From contig NZ_JBHLWI010000001.1 of the NCBI RefSeq assembly GCF_042432905.1, positions 124,001 through 188,000 on the forward strand: 64,000 nucleotides of DNA, written 5' to 3'. Positions 8,423-17,621 of the stretch are shown here, one piece after another. The number at the start of each line of letters is the position of its first letter. Position 1 is the stretch's first letter. The DNA comes from Fontibacter flavus (GTDB taxonomy: Bacteria > Bacteroidota > Bacteroidia > Cytophagales > Cyclobacteriaceae). The notes under the pieces are model-generated. The model saw only the letters and a program-made list of their open reading frames with translations. It had not been told where the DNA came from and did not search any database. The translations under genes were made by a program, and so were the position numbers.

Positions 8423-9367
8423 ATGAAGTATTTTACCCAATTTGAATCTAAAAAATTAGCTGATCAGTTGATAGAAAAAGCGCTTTCCTATAAAACCAAC
8501 CCTCTTGTAGACCACAAAAAGGGAATTGGCAAAAGAATCGGCTGTATTTTTCTCAACCCCTCCCTTAGAACCAGAGCCAGCACGCAAATTGCTGCTTTGA
8601 ATTTAGGAATGGAACCCATTGTCATGAATATGGACAAAGAAGGATGGGCTTTGGAAATGAAAGAAGGTGCCGTGATGAACAAAGGCACGGTGGAGCATAT
8701 CAAAGATGCCGCAGCAGTTCTGGGTTCTTATTTTGACATCTTGGCCATCAGGGCATTCCCAAGTCTGACAAACAAGCAGGAGGATATTGAAGACTTTACC
8801 TTCAATCAATTCATCAAATATTCAGGTGTACCGGTAATTTCCTTAGAAAGTGCCATCAGACACCCTTTACAAAGTTTGGCCGACATGGTTACCATCCATG
8901 AGCACACAAGAGAAATCAAAAAGCCAAAAGTTGTGCTCACCTGGGCTCCTCATATCAAGGCTATTCCTCATGCTGTCGCCAATTCCTTTGCTGAATGGAC
9001 TTTAGGATGTGAACATGATCTGACCATTACCCACCCAGTAGGGTATGAATTGGACCCTATGTTTACCAAAGGTGCCCATATCGAACTGGACCAGAAAAAG
9101 GCCTTGGAAGATGCTGATTTTGTCTATGTGAAAAACTGGTCAGCATTTAACGACTACGGGAAAATTGTCACCACTGATAGTTCTTGGATGCTAACTGAGA
9201 AGCATTTTAAACATGCCAAAAACGCAAAAGTAATGCACTGCCTTCCGGTAAGAAGGAATGTGGAACTATCTGATGAAATTCTGGACGGCAAAAGAAGCCT
9301 AGTTCAGGAGCAAGCCAACAACAGGATTTATGCAGCCCAATCTGTCATCAGCCATATATTGGGTTAA
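8423..9367 (+). CDS. argF': N-acylornithine carbamoyltransferase, predicted N-succinylornithine type
   Basis: This 314-aa member of the ATCase/OTCase superfamily has the carbamoyl-phosphate loop N-P-S-L-R-T-R (45-51), the H-P-L-Q-S-L-A-D segment and the closing H-C-L-P-V-R-R-N motif. Sequence features place it with the Xanthomonas N-acetylornithine and Bacteroides fragilis N-succinylornithine enzymes, not ordinary OTCase. The residue known to separate these two (Glu92 in Xanthomonas, Pro90 in B. fragilis) is Val90 here, in G-T-V-E-H. Published mutation of Glu92 to Val turned the acetyl enzyme into a succinyl enzyme, so I predict N-succinylornithine as substrate. It carbamoylates the still-acylated ornithine, giving N-acylcitrulline. 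Confidence 0.92.
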   Translation: MKYFTQFESKKLADQLIEKALSYKTNPLVDHKKGIGKRIGCIFLNPSLRTRASTQIAALNLGMEPIVMNMDKEGWALEMKEGAVMNKGTVEHIKDAAAVLGSYFDILAIRAFPSLTNKQEDIEDFTFNQFIKYSGVPVISLESAIRHPLQSLADMVTIHEHTREIKKPKVVLTWAPHIKAIPHAVANSFAEWTLGCEHDLTITHPVGYELDPMFTKGAHIELDQKKALEDADFVYVKNWSAFNDYGKIVTTDSSWMLTEKHFKHAKNAKVMHCLPVRRNVELSDEILDGKRSLVQEQANNRIYAAQSVISHILG

Positions 9368-9405
9368 GCAAACAACACTACTCAAACCACTAAACTACCT
9401 CAACT

Positions 9406-10206
9406 ATGCATGTAAGTATCATTAAAATTGGTGGCAATGTCATCGATTTTCCTGAAAAACTCGAAGAATTCTTATACCTGTTTTCAAGATTTCCCGGCAA
9501 AAAAATATTGGTCCATGGAGGCGGGGTTATGGCCTCGAAGTTTGGAGAAAGCTTGGGAGTGATGCCACAAATGGTTGATGGAAGAAGGATTACTGATAAA
9601 GATACTTTGGATATAGTTACCATGGTATATGCAGGATTGATCAATAAACAAATTGTGGCCAAACTGCAAGCTTTGAAGCAAAATGCACTGGGAATGACGG
9701 GAGCGGATGGTAACCTTATCCGCGCTGTCAAAAGACCTGTCAAAACAATTGATTACGGATTTGTGGGCGATATTCAAGAAGTCAATACCGATCTGATACA
9801 GACTTTGTTGGAAAATCAAATTGTCCCGGTGGTTTCAGCCATTACCCATGATAAAAACGGACAGTTGCTCAACACCAATGCTGACAGCATTGCGTCAGAA
9901 TTGGCTACATCCTTGTCAAAAAAATTTAAAGTAGACCTCTATTATTGTTTCAACAAGCCTGGAGTACTGATAGATGAAAAAAATGACCACTCCATCGTTC
10001 CTTTGATCAATGAAGAAATTTACGCAGAATTGAAAAAAGAAAATGTCATTCACTCCGGCATGATTCCAAAATTAGACAATGCTTTCGCCGCGCTACATAA
10101 AGGCGTACACCATGTATGGATAGGAAAGGCGGAAAATCTCCTTTTGGCTGCTAAAGGTAAACTTTCAGGAACAACCATTCAAAGACACCGGTACGACCTG
10201 TATTGA
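9406..10206 (+). CDS. argB: N-acylglutamate kinase
   Basis: This 266-aa amino-acid kinase-fold protein phosphorylates N-acylglutamate, the second step. The nucleotide-binding K-I-G-G-N-V starts at residue 7 and the substrate/phosphate loop H-G-G-G-V-M follows near residue 38. Length is near the E. coli enzyme (258), and it lacks the long N-terminal helix typical of arginine-inhibited hexameric forms, so feedback control by arginine may not act here. It sits between argF' and argE, 38 bases and 7 bases away. Confidence 0.94.
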   Translation: MHVSIIKIGGNVIDFPEKLEEFLYLFSRFPGKKILVHGGGVMASKFGESLGVMPQMVDGRRITDKDTLDIVTMVYAGLINKQIVAKLQALKQNALGMTGADGNLIRAVKRPVKTIDYGFVGDIQEVNTDLIQTLLENQIVPVVSAITHDKNGQLLNTNADSIASELATSLSKKFKVDLYYCFNKPGVLIDEKNDHSIVPLINEEIYAELKKENVIHSGMIPKLDNAFAALHKGVHHVWIGKAENLLLAAKGKLSGTTIQRHRYDLY

Positions 10207-10213
10207 CAAATAA

Positions 10214-11296
10214 ATGGAAGTTAAGGATCAAAATTTATTTGAAGAAGCGTTAAATCTGCTTAAACAGCTCATTGCAACCCCATCTTTCAGTAAGGAAGAG
10301 GATAAAACGGCAGACATCATCCAGTCATTTCTGGAATCCAAAGGTATTACTACTCTAAGAAAAGGAAACAACATTGTATCTTGGTCAAACCAAGAAAAAA
10401 ACTCCAAGCCTTATGTCCTGCTGAATTCCCATCATGACACCGTAAAGCCGAATGCCGGTTACACAAAAGATCCTTTTCAACCGATCGTTGAAAACGGCAA
10501 ACTATATGGCTTGGGCAGCAATGATGCGGGCGGATGCCTGGTCAGTTTAATTGCCACTTTTTGCTATTTTCAGGACAAGGAACTTCCCTTTAACATTATC
10601 CTAGCAGCAACTGCTGAAGAAGAAATCTCAGGAAAAAATGGTATTGAAAGCGTACTATCTGATCTACCTAAAATCGAATTGGCAATAATTGGTGAACCCA
10701 CTTTAATGCAAATGGCCATTGCGGAAAAAGGTCTTTTGGTCATTGATGCTACTGTACGGGGAAAAGCAGGTCATGCAGCCAGAGAAGAAGGAGAAAATGC
10801 TTTGTACAAAGCCTTAGACGATCTTGTAACCATCAGGGACTTTGAATTCAAAAAAGTATCCCCTTATTTGGGTAAAACCAAAGTAACAGCTACTGTTATT
10901 CAAGCAGGAAATCAGCACAATGTCATACCGGATCTTTGCACTTATACCCTTGACGTACGGGTTACAGACAGCTATACCCTAGAAGAGGCTCTTCAAGAGC
11001 TAAAACATGCCTTAAAAGCAGATTTACAACCTAGATCATTAAGATTAAACTCTTCAAAAACTCCCAATGACCATCCTATTCATAAGGTTGCTGAATATTT
11101 ACAACTTAAAAAATATGGAAGCCCTACACTCTCAGATCAGGCATTAATCCCCTACCCTTCTGTGAAAATTGGTCCCGGAGATTCTGCAAGATCCCATACG
11201 GCAGATGAATATATTTTTGTGGATGAAATCAATAAAGGAATAGAAGGATATATTAACATTTTGAATAGCTATGCAGAAAGCTTTTCCTCCAAATAA
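10214..11296 (+). CDS. argE: M20 family N-acylornithine/N-acylcitrulline deacylase
   Basis: This 360-aa zinc amidohydrolase of the M20 family has metal ligands in H73-H-D75, D104 (G-S-N-D-A-G-G) and the E-E-E cluster at 135-137, plus an inserted dimerisation domain around H-A-A-R-E-E-G. Because the carbamoyltransferase upstream acts on acylated ornithine, the real substrate is probably N-acylcitrulline rather than N-acylornithine. By the Val90 argument that would be N-succinylcitrulline. It starts 7 bases after argB and ends 10 bases before argH. Confidence 0.92.
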   Translation: MEVKDQNLFEEALNLLKQLIATPSFSKEEDKTADIIQSFLESKGITTLRKGNNIVSWSNQEKNSKPYVLLNSHHDTVKPNAGYTKDPFQPIVENGKLYGLGSNDAGGCLVSLIATFCYFQDKELPFNIILAATAEEEISGKNGIESVLSDLPKIELAIIGEPTLMQMAIAEKGLLVIDATVRGKAGHAAREEGENALYKALDDLVTIRDFEFKKVSPYLGKTKVTATVIQAGNQHNVIPDLCTYTLDVRVTDSYTLEEALQELKHALKADLQPRSLRLNSSKTPNDHPIHKVAEYLQLKKYGSPTLSDQALIPYPSVKIGPGDSARSHTADEYIFVDEINKGIEGYINILNSYAESFSSK

Positions 11297-11306
11297 AATT
11301 TGAATC

Positions 11307-12644
11307 ATGAAACTCTGGCAGAAAAACACAGGATCTAAAAAAGAAGTGGAAAATTTTACCATCGGTAGAGATCCTGAATTTGATATCGTTTTAGCTCCCT
11401 TCGATGTACTGGGATCCATGGCACATGCCATAATGCTTGAAAAGATCGACCTTTTAACAGCTGATGAATTAAAAACATTACTAAAAGGCCTTAAAGAAAT
11501 TTACCATGAAATAGCACAGGGGCAATTTAACATTGACCCGGGAGTGGAAGATGTACATTCCCAAGTAGAGTTTTTACTGACTCAGCGATATGGAGAGGTG
11601 GGCAAAAAGCTTCATAGTGGTAGGTCAAGAAATGATCAGGTTTTGGTTGATTTGAAATTATTTTATCGTGATGCCATAAAAGAATTGGCCGAGGCATCAA
11701 TGGAATTATTTGAGCTTTTGATCCAGCTTTCCAACAAACACCAGGCGGATCTAATGCCGGGATATACGCATACGCAACTTGCCATGCCTTCCTCTTTTGG
11801 ACTTTGGTTTGGCTCATTTGCAGAAGGACTAGCTGAAGATATGGAATTGCTACTCACTGCCTATAAACTTTCTAATAAAAACCCTCTTGGTTCGGCAGCA
11901 GGCTATGGTTCTTCCTTTCCATTGAACCGCACCCTGACAACTCAACTCCTTGGATTTGAAGATTTGCACCACAACGTCATCAATGCGCAGAATAGCAGGG
12001 GAAAAACTGAAAAAACAATTGCATTTGCGCTCTCAGGAATTGCAGGAACTCTGAATAAGTTGGCTGCAGATGTCTGTATTTTCATGAACCAGCATTTTGG
12101 GTTCATTGGATTTCCAGATGACCTGACTACCGGAAGCAGCATCATGCCCCACAAAAAAAATCCAGACGTTTTTGAACTGATCAGAGCCAAAACCAATCAA
12201 ATTCAGGGCATCCCCAATACTGTAACTATACTGCTGACCAATACGACTACCGGATATCATCGAGACCTACAATTATTAAAAGAGGCCATCTTCCCCGGAA
12301 TAGAGACACTTTTGGATTGCTTGAGAATGACAACCTACATGCTGAAAGAAATCAAAGTAAAAAGCAACATATTACAAGACCCTTTCTATAAGCATTTATT
12401 CAGCGTAGAAGTTGTCAATCAGTTGGTTATCGAAGGAATGCCATTCAGAGATGCCTATAAAAAAGTCGGAATGGACATCGAATCAGGTAATTTCACCCCA
12501 GATCAAAACAATGTTTCACACACCCACGAGGGAAGCATTGGAAATCTATGTAATGAAAACATAAATGATAAAATGAATAAGGTTTTAGGACAATTCAGTT
12601 TTATCAAAACTGATGAGCAAATCAAAAAATTACTGGAAAGCTGA
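11307..12644 (+). CDS. argH: argininosuccinate lyase
   Basis: This 445-aa fumarase/aspartase superfamily enzyme splits argininosuccinate into arginine and fumarate. The signature loop G-S-S-I-M-P-H-K-K-N-P-D is at about residues 275-286, and the conserved H-S-G-R-S-R-N-D-Q-V and T-H-T-Q-L-A motifs are present. It is the last gene of the operon. Its stop is separated by one base from the stop of the convergent gene at 12646, and I see no terminator between them, so the two transcripts probably overlap. Confidence 0.97.
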   Translation: MKLWQKNTGSKKEVENFTIGRDPEFDIVLAPFDVLGSMAHAIMLEKIDLLTADELKTLLKGLKEIYHEIAQGQFNIDPGVEDVHSQVEFLLTQRYGEVGKKLHSGRSRNDQVLVDLKLFYRDAIKELAEASMELFELLIQLSNKHQADLMPGYTHTQLAMPSSFGLWFGSFAEGLAEDMELLLTAYKLSNKNPLGSAAGYGSSFPLNRTLTTQLLGFEDLHHNVINAQNSRGKTEKTIAFALSGIAGTLNKLAADVCIFMNQHFGFIGFPDDLTTGSSIMPHKKNPDVFELIRAKTNQIQGIPNTVTILLTNTTTGYHRDLQLLKEAIFPGIETLLDCLRMTTYMLKEIKVKSNILQDPFYKHLFSVEVVNQLVIEGMPFRDAYKKVGMDIESGNFTPDQNNVSHTHEGSIGNLCNENINDKMNKVLGQFSFIKTDEQIKKLLES

Positions 12645-12645
12645 T

Positions 12646-13167
12646 CTAAAATCCCAATTTAAACTCTAAGTGAAGCTCTTCCTCCACTTTTACCAGGCCT
12701 CCAAGTTTCTTGGGGGCCTCCAATTCCAGTTCTTCAAAGCTTAATACCAAGTTGGCGGCAACCCCTTCAGGAATTCTTTTTAAAATCAGGTCGTTGTAAT
12801 ACAATCTTTTACCTACTATGTCAACAGTCATATCACAGGAATAGTGTCCATAGCTGGATTTGAGGTCCTTAACCCATACTTTGGCTGTTGGATACCGGTC
12901 GGCTTTAATGGTTTTTCTGAAATCTTTATTCAATAAGAAATTCCCGCAGGAAAAATCCTGAACGGGAATTTCAAAAATCAAATCTTTTACTTTTTTGGTG
13001 TAATCAATGTAAAGCGTATCCTTCAAGCCATTTCTAGAATAATCACAGTTGAATCCTCCTATGGAAGTCTGACCACTGACGGTGATCATTTTTCTGGTTA
13101 CTATGACTTCCCTTTCTTCTTTATAAGGACTCAATAAGATCAGTATAAGAGCTAAAAGGATACGCAT
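12646..13167 (-). CDS. YceI-like exported protein
   Basis: This 173-aa protein starts with a short hydrophobic signal and then a beta-rich region. The block N-K-D-F-R-K-T-I-K-A-D-R-Y-P-T-A-K matches the place where YceI proteins carry their F-x-x-x-K-Y-P-T-A motif. YceI proteins are lipocalin-like periplasmic carriers of polyisoprenoids or other lipids. This copy is more diverged than the one at 14489-15064. It is the third gene of a YceI/porin/YceI cluster, 13 bases after the porin, and convergent with argH. Confidence 0.6.
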   Translation of the reverse strand: MRILLALILILLSPYKEEREVIVTRKMITVSGQTSIGGFNCDYSRNGLKDTLYIDYTKKVKDLIFEIPVQDFSCGNFLLNKDFRKTIKADRYPTAKVWVKDLKSSYGHYSCDMTVDIVGKRLYYNDLILKRIPEGVAANLVLSFEELELEAPKKLGGLVKVEEELHLEFKLGF

Positions 13168-13180
13168 TTAAGTTTTAAGT

Positions 13181-14476
13181 TTAGAAGCCAATCACGCCTT
13201 CAATCATTAGGCCGTTAAATTTACCACCATTTCTGATATCATTGGCAGCGAAGTTGTTATAGTTTTGGCTAACATATTCCAATTTTGCCAAGACATTTTT
13301 GGTAACAAACCAGCCACCGCCTACTTGGATTCTTTCCATGTTGACATCAAGTCCTGAACCGAACAAGGTACCGTCAACTTTATTGTATCTACCAGCTACG
13401 TAGAACTTCTCATTGGTACCAAATCTGTAAACTAAGTCAGTTCCGATTTGGGTCCAAGTTCTGTCTTCGGCTTCACCTCTTGCAGCTCCAGTGGATTGCT
13501 CAAAGTTACCAAAGAATTCCAAACCTTTGTATTTGATGAATGGGTTGATCACCCACGCAGTGATATTATTGGTTTGGTTAGGGTTGAATCTACCAGAGGT
13601 AAATTGTGCCGCTGTAGTAGCCAAAGTGTTTTCCATTACCAAGTAGTATCTTGAGCCGGCACGGTCACCACCCCAAAGCGTATTTCTAGCAGAACTTGAA
13701 GTAGTGTAGATAGAACCGGTCAATCTCAATCTCAGGTCTTCAGCTACATAGTTGTCATAACCAAATTTACCGATAAAGTTTGGCTTTCTGTTAGCTGGAT
13801 TAGTTACACCACCTTGAATCTCACCACCTGTTACTGCAGCCATGGCTAACCATCCATTATTCTGGAAGAAGATTTCACCACCAACTTCAGTTGTAAAGGC
13901 ATCCATGATGTAGTTACCTACAAATGGGTTATACATCGCGTTACCATTATCTGATCTTCTAAAGTGTGCATCACCATAGTTGATTTCCATGTGACCAACT
14001 CTTACAGTCAGGTATTTGTCAAACCAGTCAGTGTTACCAAGATTCAAGAAGCCCAATTTATCAACTTGAATGAAACCACCTTTCACCCATGTTTCAGGAT
14101 GGTGTCTTGAAGACAGATAGGTCACCAAGTTCAATCGAAGACCATCAGCCAAAGCAACGTCAATATTCAAGTTGGCTGTTGCCAGGTTAGTACCCGCGCC
14201 AATATCGATCAATTGGTTAAGGTTTACGTTGTTTGCATTTACATTTGGCGTAGCTGTATTTGAGTGACTCAAGTTTTGCCACTGTTGGGTGAAATGGCCA
14301 CCAATTCTTACTTTCATACCATCGTATGCAACTGTATCTTCTTTACCAGTTTCGAAGACGTTGATACCTCTTTGGTCATATGATCTCCAGAATTGCATAT
14401 CTCTCTGAAGACCCTGTGCTAAACCGGACACAATGAATCCGATTACTGCAATCGCGGCAATAATGTACTTTTTCAT
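13181..14476 (-). CDS. outer-membrane beta-barrel protein (porin-like)
   Basis: This 431-aa protein has a cleavable signal peptide ending near G-L-A-Q. Many alternating hydrophobic/polar strands follow, rich in aromatic residues, and it ends in G-F, as outer-membrane barrels do. The G-G-H-F-T-Q-Q-W-Q-N and R-V-G-H-M-E-I-N-Y-G-D-A-H-F-R segments recall phosphate-selective/DcaP-type porin folds, but I cannot assign a substrate. It lies between two YceI-type genes (13 bases each side), which suggests that the three products act together in the envelope. Confidence 0.75.
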   Translation of the reverse strand: MKKYIIAAIAVIGFIVSGLAQGLQRDMQFWRSYDQRGINVFETGKEDTVAYDGMKVRIGGHFTQQWQNLSHSNTATPNVNANNVNLNQLIDIGAGTNLATANLNIDVALADGLRLNLVTYLSSRHHPETWVKGGFIQVDKLGFLNLGNTDWFDKYLTVRVGHMEINYGDAHFRRSDNGNAMYNPFVGNYIMDAFTTEVGGEIFFQNNGWLAMAAVTGGEIQGGVTNPANRKPNFIGKFGYDNYVAEDLRLRLTGSIYTTSSSARNTLWGGDRAGSRYYLVMENTLATTAAQFTSGRFNPNQTNNITAWVINPFIKYKGLEFFGNFEQSTGAARGEAEDRTWTQIGTDLVYRFGTNEKFYVAGRYNKVDGTLFGSGLDVNMERIQVGGGWFVTKNVLAKLEYVSQNYNNFAANDIRNGGKFNGLMIEGVIGF

Positions 14477-14488
14477 ACTCGTGGAAAA

Positions 14489-15064
14489 TTAATTTGTAGG
14501 TTGAAATGTTGTTTTGAAAGAAATTGTAATTTCGTCTTTTGTTTTTACTGTACCCATCAAAGCTGTTGGTGGGTCTACAGAGAAGTAGGTGAGTTTGGTG
14601 GCAAAACTTCCATCAAAAGTCAGCTTATTGCCATTTTGTACTAATTTTACAGGGAAAGATGCCGGTTTTGTTACCCCAGCGATGGTGAAATCCCCTTTAG
14701 CTTGGTAATTGTTACCTGAACCTGTGATTTCTTTTAAGGTGAATTTGATCTCTTTGTGTTTTGTAGTCTGCAATGCCTTATAAGCATTGTTGTCCAAACC
14801 TTTGGTACCGCTTTTCAATGTTTCAGCTACCAAGGTTACCGTTAAGCTTTTAATCCCTTTGAACTGGCTACCCTCCATTTCAAACATGCCTTCTCCCTTT
14901 GCAGTATTGGAAGTCATATGCCAATCATGAAGCGTTGAACCTCCTTCAACTTTTAACTCCGGTGATGGAGCCAGGCTATATTTTGTTTGAGCGAAAAGTG
15001 ACACATTCAATGACATCAGGACAATTATCATTATCGCCGACATCCATATCATTCTTTTTTTCAT
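14489..15064 (-). CDS. YceI family periplasmic protein
   Basis: This 191-aa protein has a signal peptide ending in L-F-A-Q. The body is a classic YceI beta-barrel: G-S-T-L-H-D-W-H near the N-terminus, then N-A-Y-K-A-L-Q-T-T-K-H-K-E-I-K-F-T, then G-D-F-T-I-A-G-V-T-K. The start at 15064 gives a clean signal sequence; the ATG at 15154 would add 30 residues without family character. It is the first gene of the cluster with the porin and the second YceI-like gene, 12 bases upstream of the porin. Confidence 0.85.
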   Translation of the reverse strand: MKKRMIWMSAIMIIVLMSLNVSLFAQTKYSLAPSPELKVEGGSTLHDWHMTSNTAKGEGMFEMEGSQFKGIKSLTVTLVAETLKSGTKGLDNNAYKALQTTKHKEIKFTLKEITGSGNNYQAKGDFTIAGVTKPASFPVKLVQNGNKLTFDGSFATKLTYFSVDPPTALMGTVKTKDEITISFKTTFQPTN

Positions 15065-15255
15065 TTTAGTTGAGGTTGTTTGTTGAAACAAATTTGGATA
15101 ACTATTTACCGAAATAACATGATGAAAATCATATTTGAGCATGATTAAAGACACAACTAAAAAACATGCTTAAAAAGAAAATAAAAAAATAAATCTTCAC
15201 CTGATTTTAGATGAAGATTTTATTAAACGGTATTAAAACAAAATATTATTACTTT

Positions 15256-16932
15256 TCAACCTTTTGAAAATAACTTCTGCAAAATTTTGTAAGTAATCAA
15301 ATAGGTCGGTTTTACGCCTTCCATGCCTAAAGCACCCGATGCGAGGGTACTTCCTGTCTCTAATGGGTTATCTGATGCATAGTAGGCATATAGAACTTTG
15401 ACATTTTTCCGGATGCTTTGACGGATGATACTTTCAGATTGAATGGCTTTTTGATAGTGAGCGCCCTCCATTTCCAATCCTATAGCTTTCCAGGAAGATT
15501 CCATTAAATAACTCAATACGTCTTTATTCTGAAGAGAGGTACCTAGCACCGTAAACATGGTCCCCTGACATACTCCAAGACCATAGCCTTCAAAATCTTT
15601 TTTACTCAGCTCATTCTTGAAAGGATAATTATCCGCTGTACCCTCAAATACGTGACTATCCGGAATCATGATATCTCCTTTTTTCCCAGTCAGGATACCG
15701 GCTTTCCCCATAATGGAGGCAGATAAGACATTCAAAGGATAACTTTTCCCATCTTCTGTCTCATATGGCTTCAAAAGTTCATCAAAACACTCATAGGCCT
15801 GCTCACCAAAAGCATAATCCATTATCAAGATGACAGGACGCTTTTTCGGATCCTCTGGAAGTGGACATCCATGCAAGATTGTATCCTTACTCATCGCAAG
15901 CGTGTCAATCAGCTGAACATGAATATTGGTTCCAGATTCATCATCTACTTGAATAAACCCATTTTTCTGTGCGTAGCTCAGGATCTCCTTACCCTTGTGG
16001 TTTTTGCTTCCTACACTGATTTCCATTGCTACTTGCTCAACCTCCTCAAAAGATTTAAGCCCTAAAGCCTGATGACCGTAGACAGTATTCAAAAAACTAT
16101 GCAGATTGGCAGATACAATATGAATCGGCCTTTCAATCAGCCCTTTTTCAAAAAGTACACTTTTAATCTTATTTGCCCATAGTTCCCCATAAACGTGATG
16201 ACCAACTCTTTGTCTCAATGTCGATGAAAAAGAAATCTCCCTGTCCTTCCCTTCAAACACCTCTCCCATAGCCAATTTACCCAAGTGATATACTATCCTG
16301 AACAAACTATTGGTATGCGGAGAAGATTCAAACTTCTTAACAGCTTCATGGGTCTCGTCAAAAGTTCGACCAATGACATGACTCAGATACGAACAAGCTA
16401 CTTCTTGGTCAAACTCCTCACCCTTTTCTTCTTTTTCAATAATTTTCCCAAGCATCTCCCAATTAAGATCTATCCTGCCTTTGGCATCTGTACTGTTGGA
16501 TTTGATTTTTTCAGACTCTATGTAGAGAAAAGTCAAATGTGTCAAAATATCATAAATATCTGACCTACCCCTTGTCATTTCTACATACATCTGATCATCA
16601 TCTACCCTGTAGCAGTTACGCTTCCTCTTAGCAGGTACTATTGCCTGGAAAGTTGAATTCTCATATCCTTCCCTACTGATCAATCGAATATATCGGCATT
16701 CCTCTATTCCTCTTGGAAGCCTTTCCATTACATATAATAAGCCATCCAGTTCAATTTTTTCGTCCTGGGCCAATAAACCGTAAATCTCAGGACTTAACAC
16801 CAAAAGGGAATCCACCAAAGACTCACCGGAAACTCCCATGGGCTTGTATGAACCTCTCATAAAAAGGTGCCTCATGGTAATATAAAGTTTCTCAATGGCT
16901 GCTCTGGATTCCTGTGCTCTTGTTCTTTTCAT
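15256..16932 (-). CDS. conserved 558-aa protein with phosphorylase-like C-terminus (possibly DUF6909)
   Basis: I recognise this only as a protein of a type found in Bacteroidota, possibly DUF6909. It has no signal peptide or membrane segment. The N-terminal half is helical. The C-terminal half reads like a Rossmann-type nucleoside phosphorylase: V-I-L-I-M-D-Y-A-F-G, then I-M-G-K-A-G-I-L-T-G-K-K-G-D-I-M-I-P, and finally G-L-E-M-E-G-A-H-Y, close to the E-M-E substrate-binding motif of MTAN/purine nucleoside phosphorylases. A base- or nucleoside-processing or -sensing role is possible. It stands alone between YceI and DinB genes, with its own TAAnnTTG-like -7 box. Confidence 0.5.
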   Translation of the reverse strand: MKRTRAQESRAAIEKLYITMRHLFMRGSYKPMGVSGESLVDSLLVLSPEIYGLLAQDEKIELDGLLYVMERLPRGIEECRYIRLISREGYENSTFQAIVPAKRKRNCYRVDDDQMYVEMTRGRSDIYDILTHLTFLYIESEKIKSNSTDAKGRIDLNWEMLGKIIEKEEKGEEFDQEVACSYLSHVIGRTFDETHEAVKKFESSPHTNSLFRIVYHLGKLAMGEVFEGKDREISFSSTLRQRVGHHVYGELWANKIKSVLFEKGLIERPIHIVSANLHSFLNTVYGHQALGLKSFEEVEQVAMEISVGSKNHKGKEILSYAQKNGFIQVDDESGTNIHVQLIDTLAMSKDTILHGCPLPEDPKKRPVILIMDYAFGEQAYECFDELLKPYETEDGKSYPLNVLSASIMGKAGILTGKKGDIMIPDSHVFEGTADNYPFKNELSKKDFEGYGLGVCQGTMFTVLGTSLQNKDVLSYLMESSWKAIGLEMEGAHYQKAIQSESIIRQSIRKNVKVLYAYYASDNPLETGSTLASGALGMEGVKPTYLITYKILQKLFSKG

Positions 16933-16967
16933 AGATAATAAAATTATTTTGTATTAGATAAATTCTA

Positions 16968-16975
16968 CAAAATTA
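16968..16975 (-). promoter_or_regulatory. candidate -7 box for the 558-aa gene
   Basis: The minus strand reads TAATTTTG, a match to TAnnTTTG, 36 bases upstream of the ATG at 16932. No well-spaced -33 TTG was found. Confidence 0.35.
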
Positions 16976-17034
16976 ACAAAAATCAGGCAATTTGGAGATT
17001 AAATTTTTATTAACAAGAACCAAATCACTGACAA

Positions 17035-17553
17035 TCAGACATATCTTTCACTCAAAATATTCATGTGATGAATAGTATGCCCTGCAATAATATTGAATAA
17101 CGCGCGTACAGTTACCGGAACATTGTTGGCCACACCAAAATTAACATAGGTAGATTCAGGAATATTCCTCAGCATAGAAACCAAAGCATATCTCGTCATT
17201 TCAAACTCTTCCAGTAATCTGACTAATGGAACTTCATTAAACAAAGCCTTCTGAACATAAGCATCCTGATCAAAACCAGGAAGAGATGCCTGTTCTCCCC
17301 TCGCAATACTGAGTGCTCTGTAAGCCATCACCCTATCTGTATCTGTGATATGCCCTAAAACTTCCTTGGCTGACCATTTTCCTTCTGCATAAGCCAACTT
17401 ACTTTTTTCCTCTCCCATTTTTTCAAAAAAAATTCTCACTTCTTCAATTTGAGAAAGCAGTATCTTGGGAAGGTCTTTTCCTTTTACCCAATTGATATAG
17501 GTTTCATAATAAGGATTATATTCACCTTCCTGCGGTATTAATAATTCGTTCAT
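17035..17553 (-). CDS. DinB family protein
   Basis: This 172-aa four-helix DinB/YfiT-type protein shows the expected metal-binding histidines: one in L-G-H-I-T-D-T-D and two in G-H-T-I-H-H-M near the C-terminus. Members bind a metal and often act as thiol-dependent transferases or hydrolases; no substrate can be given. The ATG at 17553 is favoured because the upstream ATG (17604) adds sequence unrelated to the family and runs into the promoter region of the divergent peptidase gene. Confidence 0.8.
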   Translation of the reverse strand: MNELLIPQEGEYNPYYETYINWVKGKDLPKILLSQIEEVRIFFEKMGEEKSKLAYAEGKWSAKEVLGHITDTDRVMAYRALSIARGEQASLPGFDQDAYVQKALFNEVPLVRLLEEFEMTRYALVSMLRNIPESTYVNFGVANNVPVTVRALFNIIAGHTIHHMNILSERYV

Positions 17554-17621
17554 GTAATTTGAGTTTATTTTCGGTTTAACACATTGTAAATTTAAGCCAT
17601 TCAAAATGATACCTATTGATT

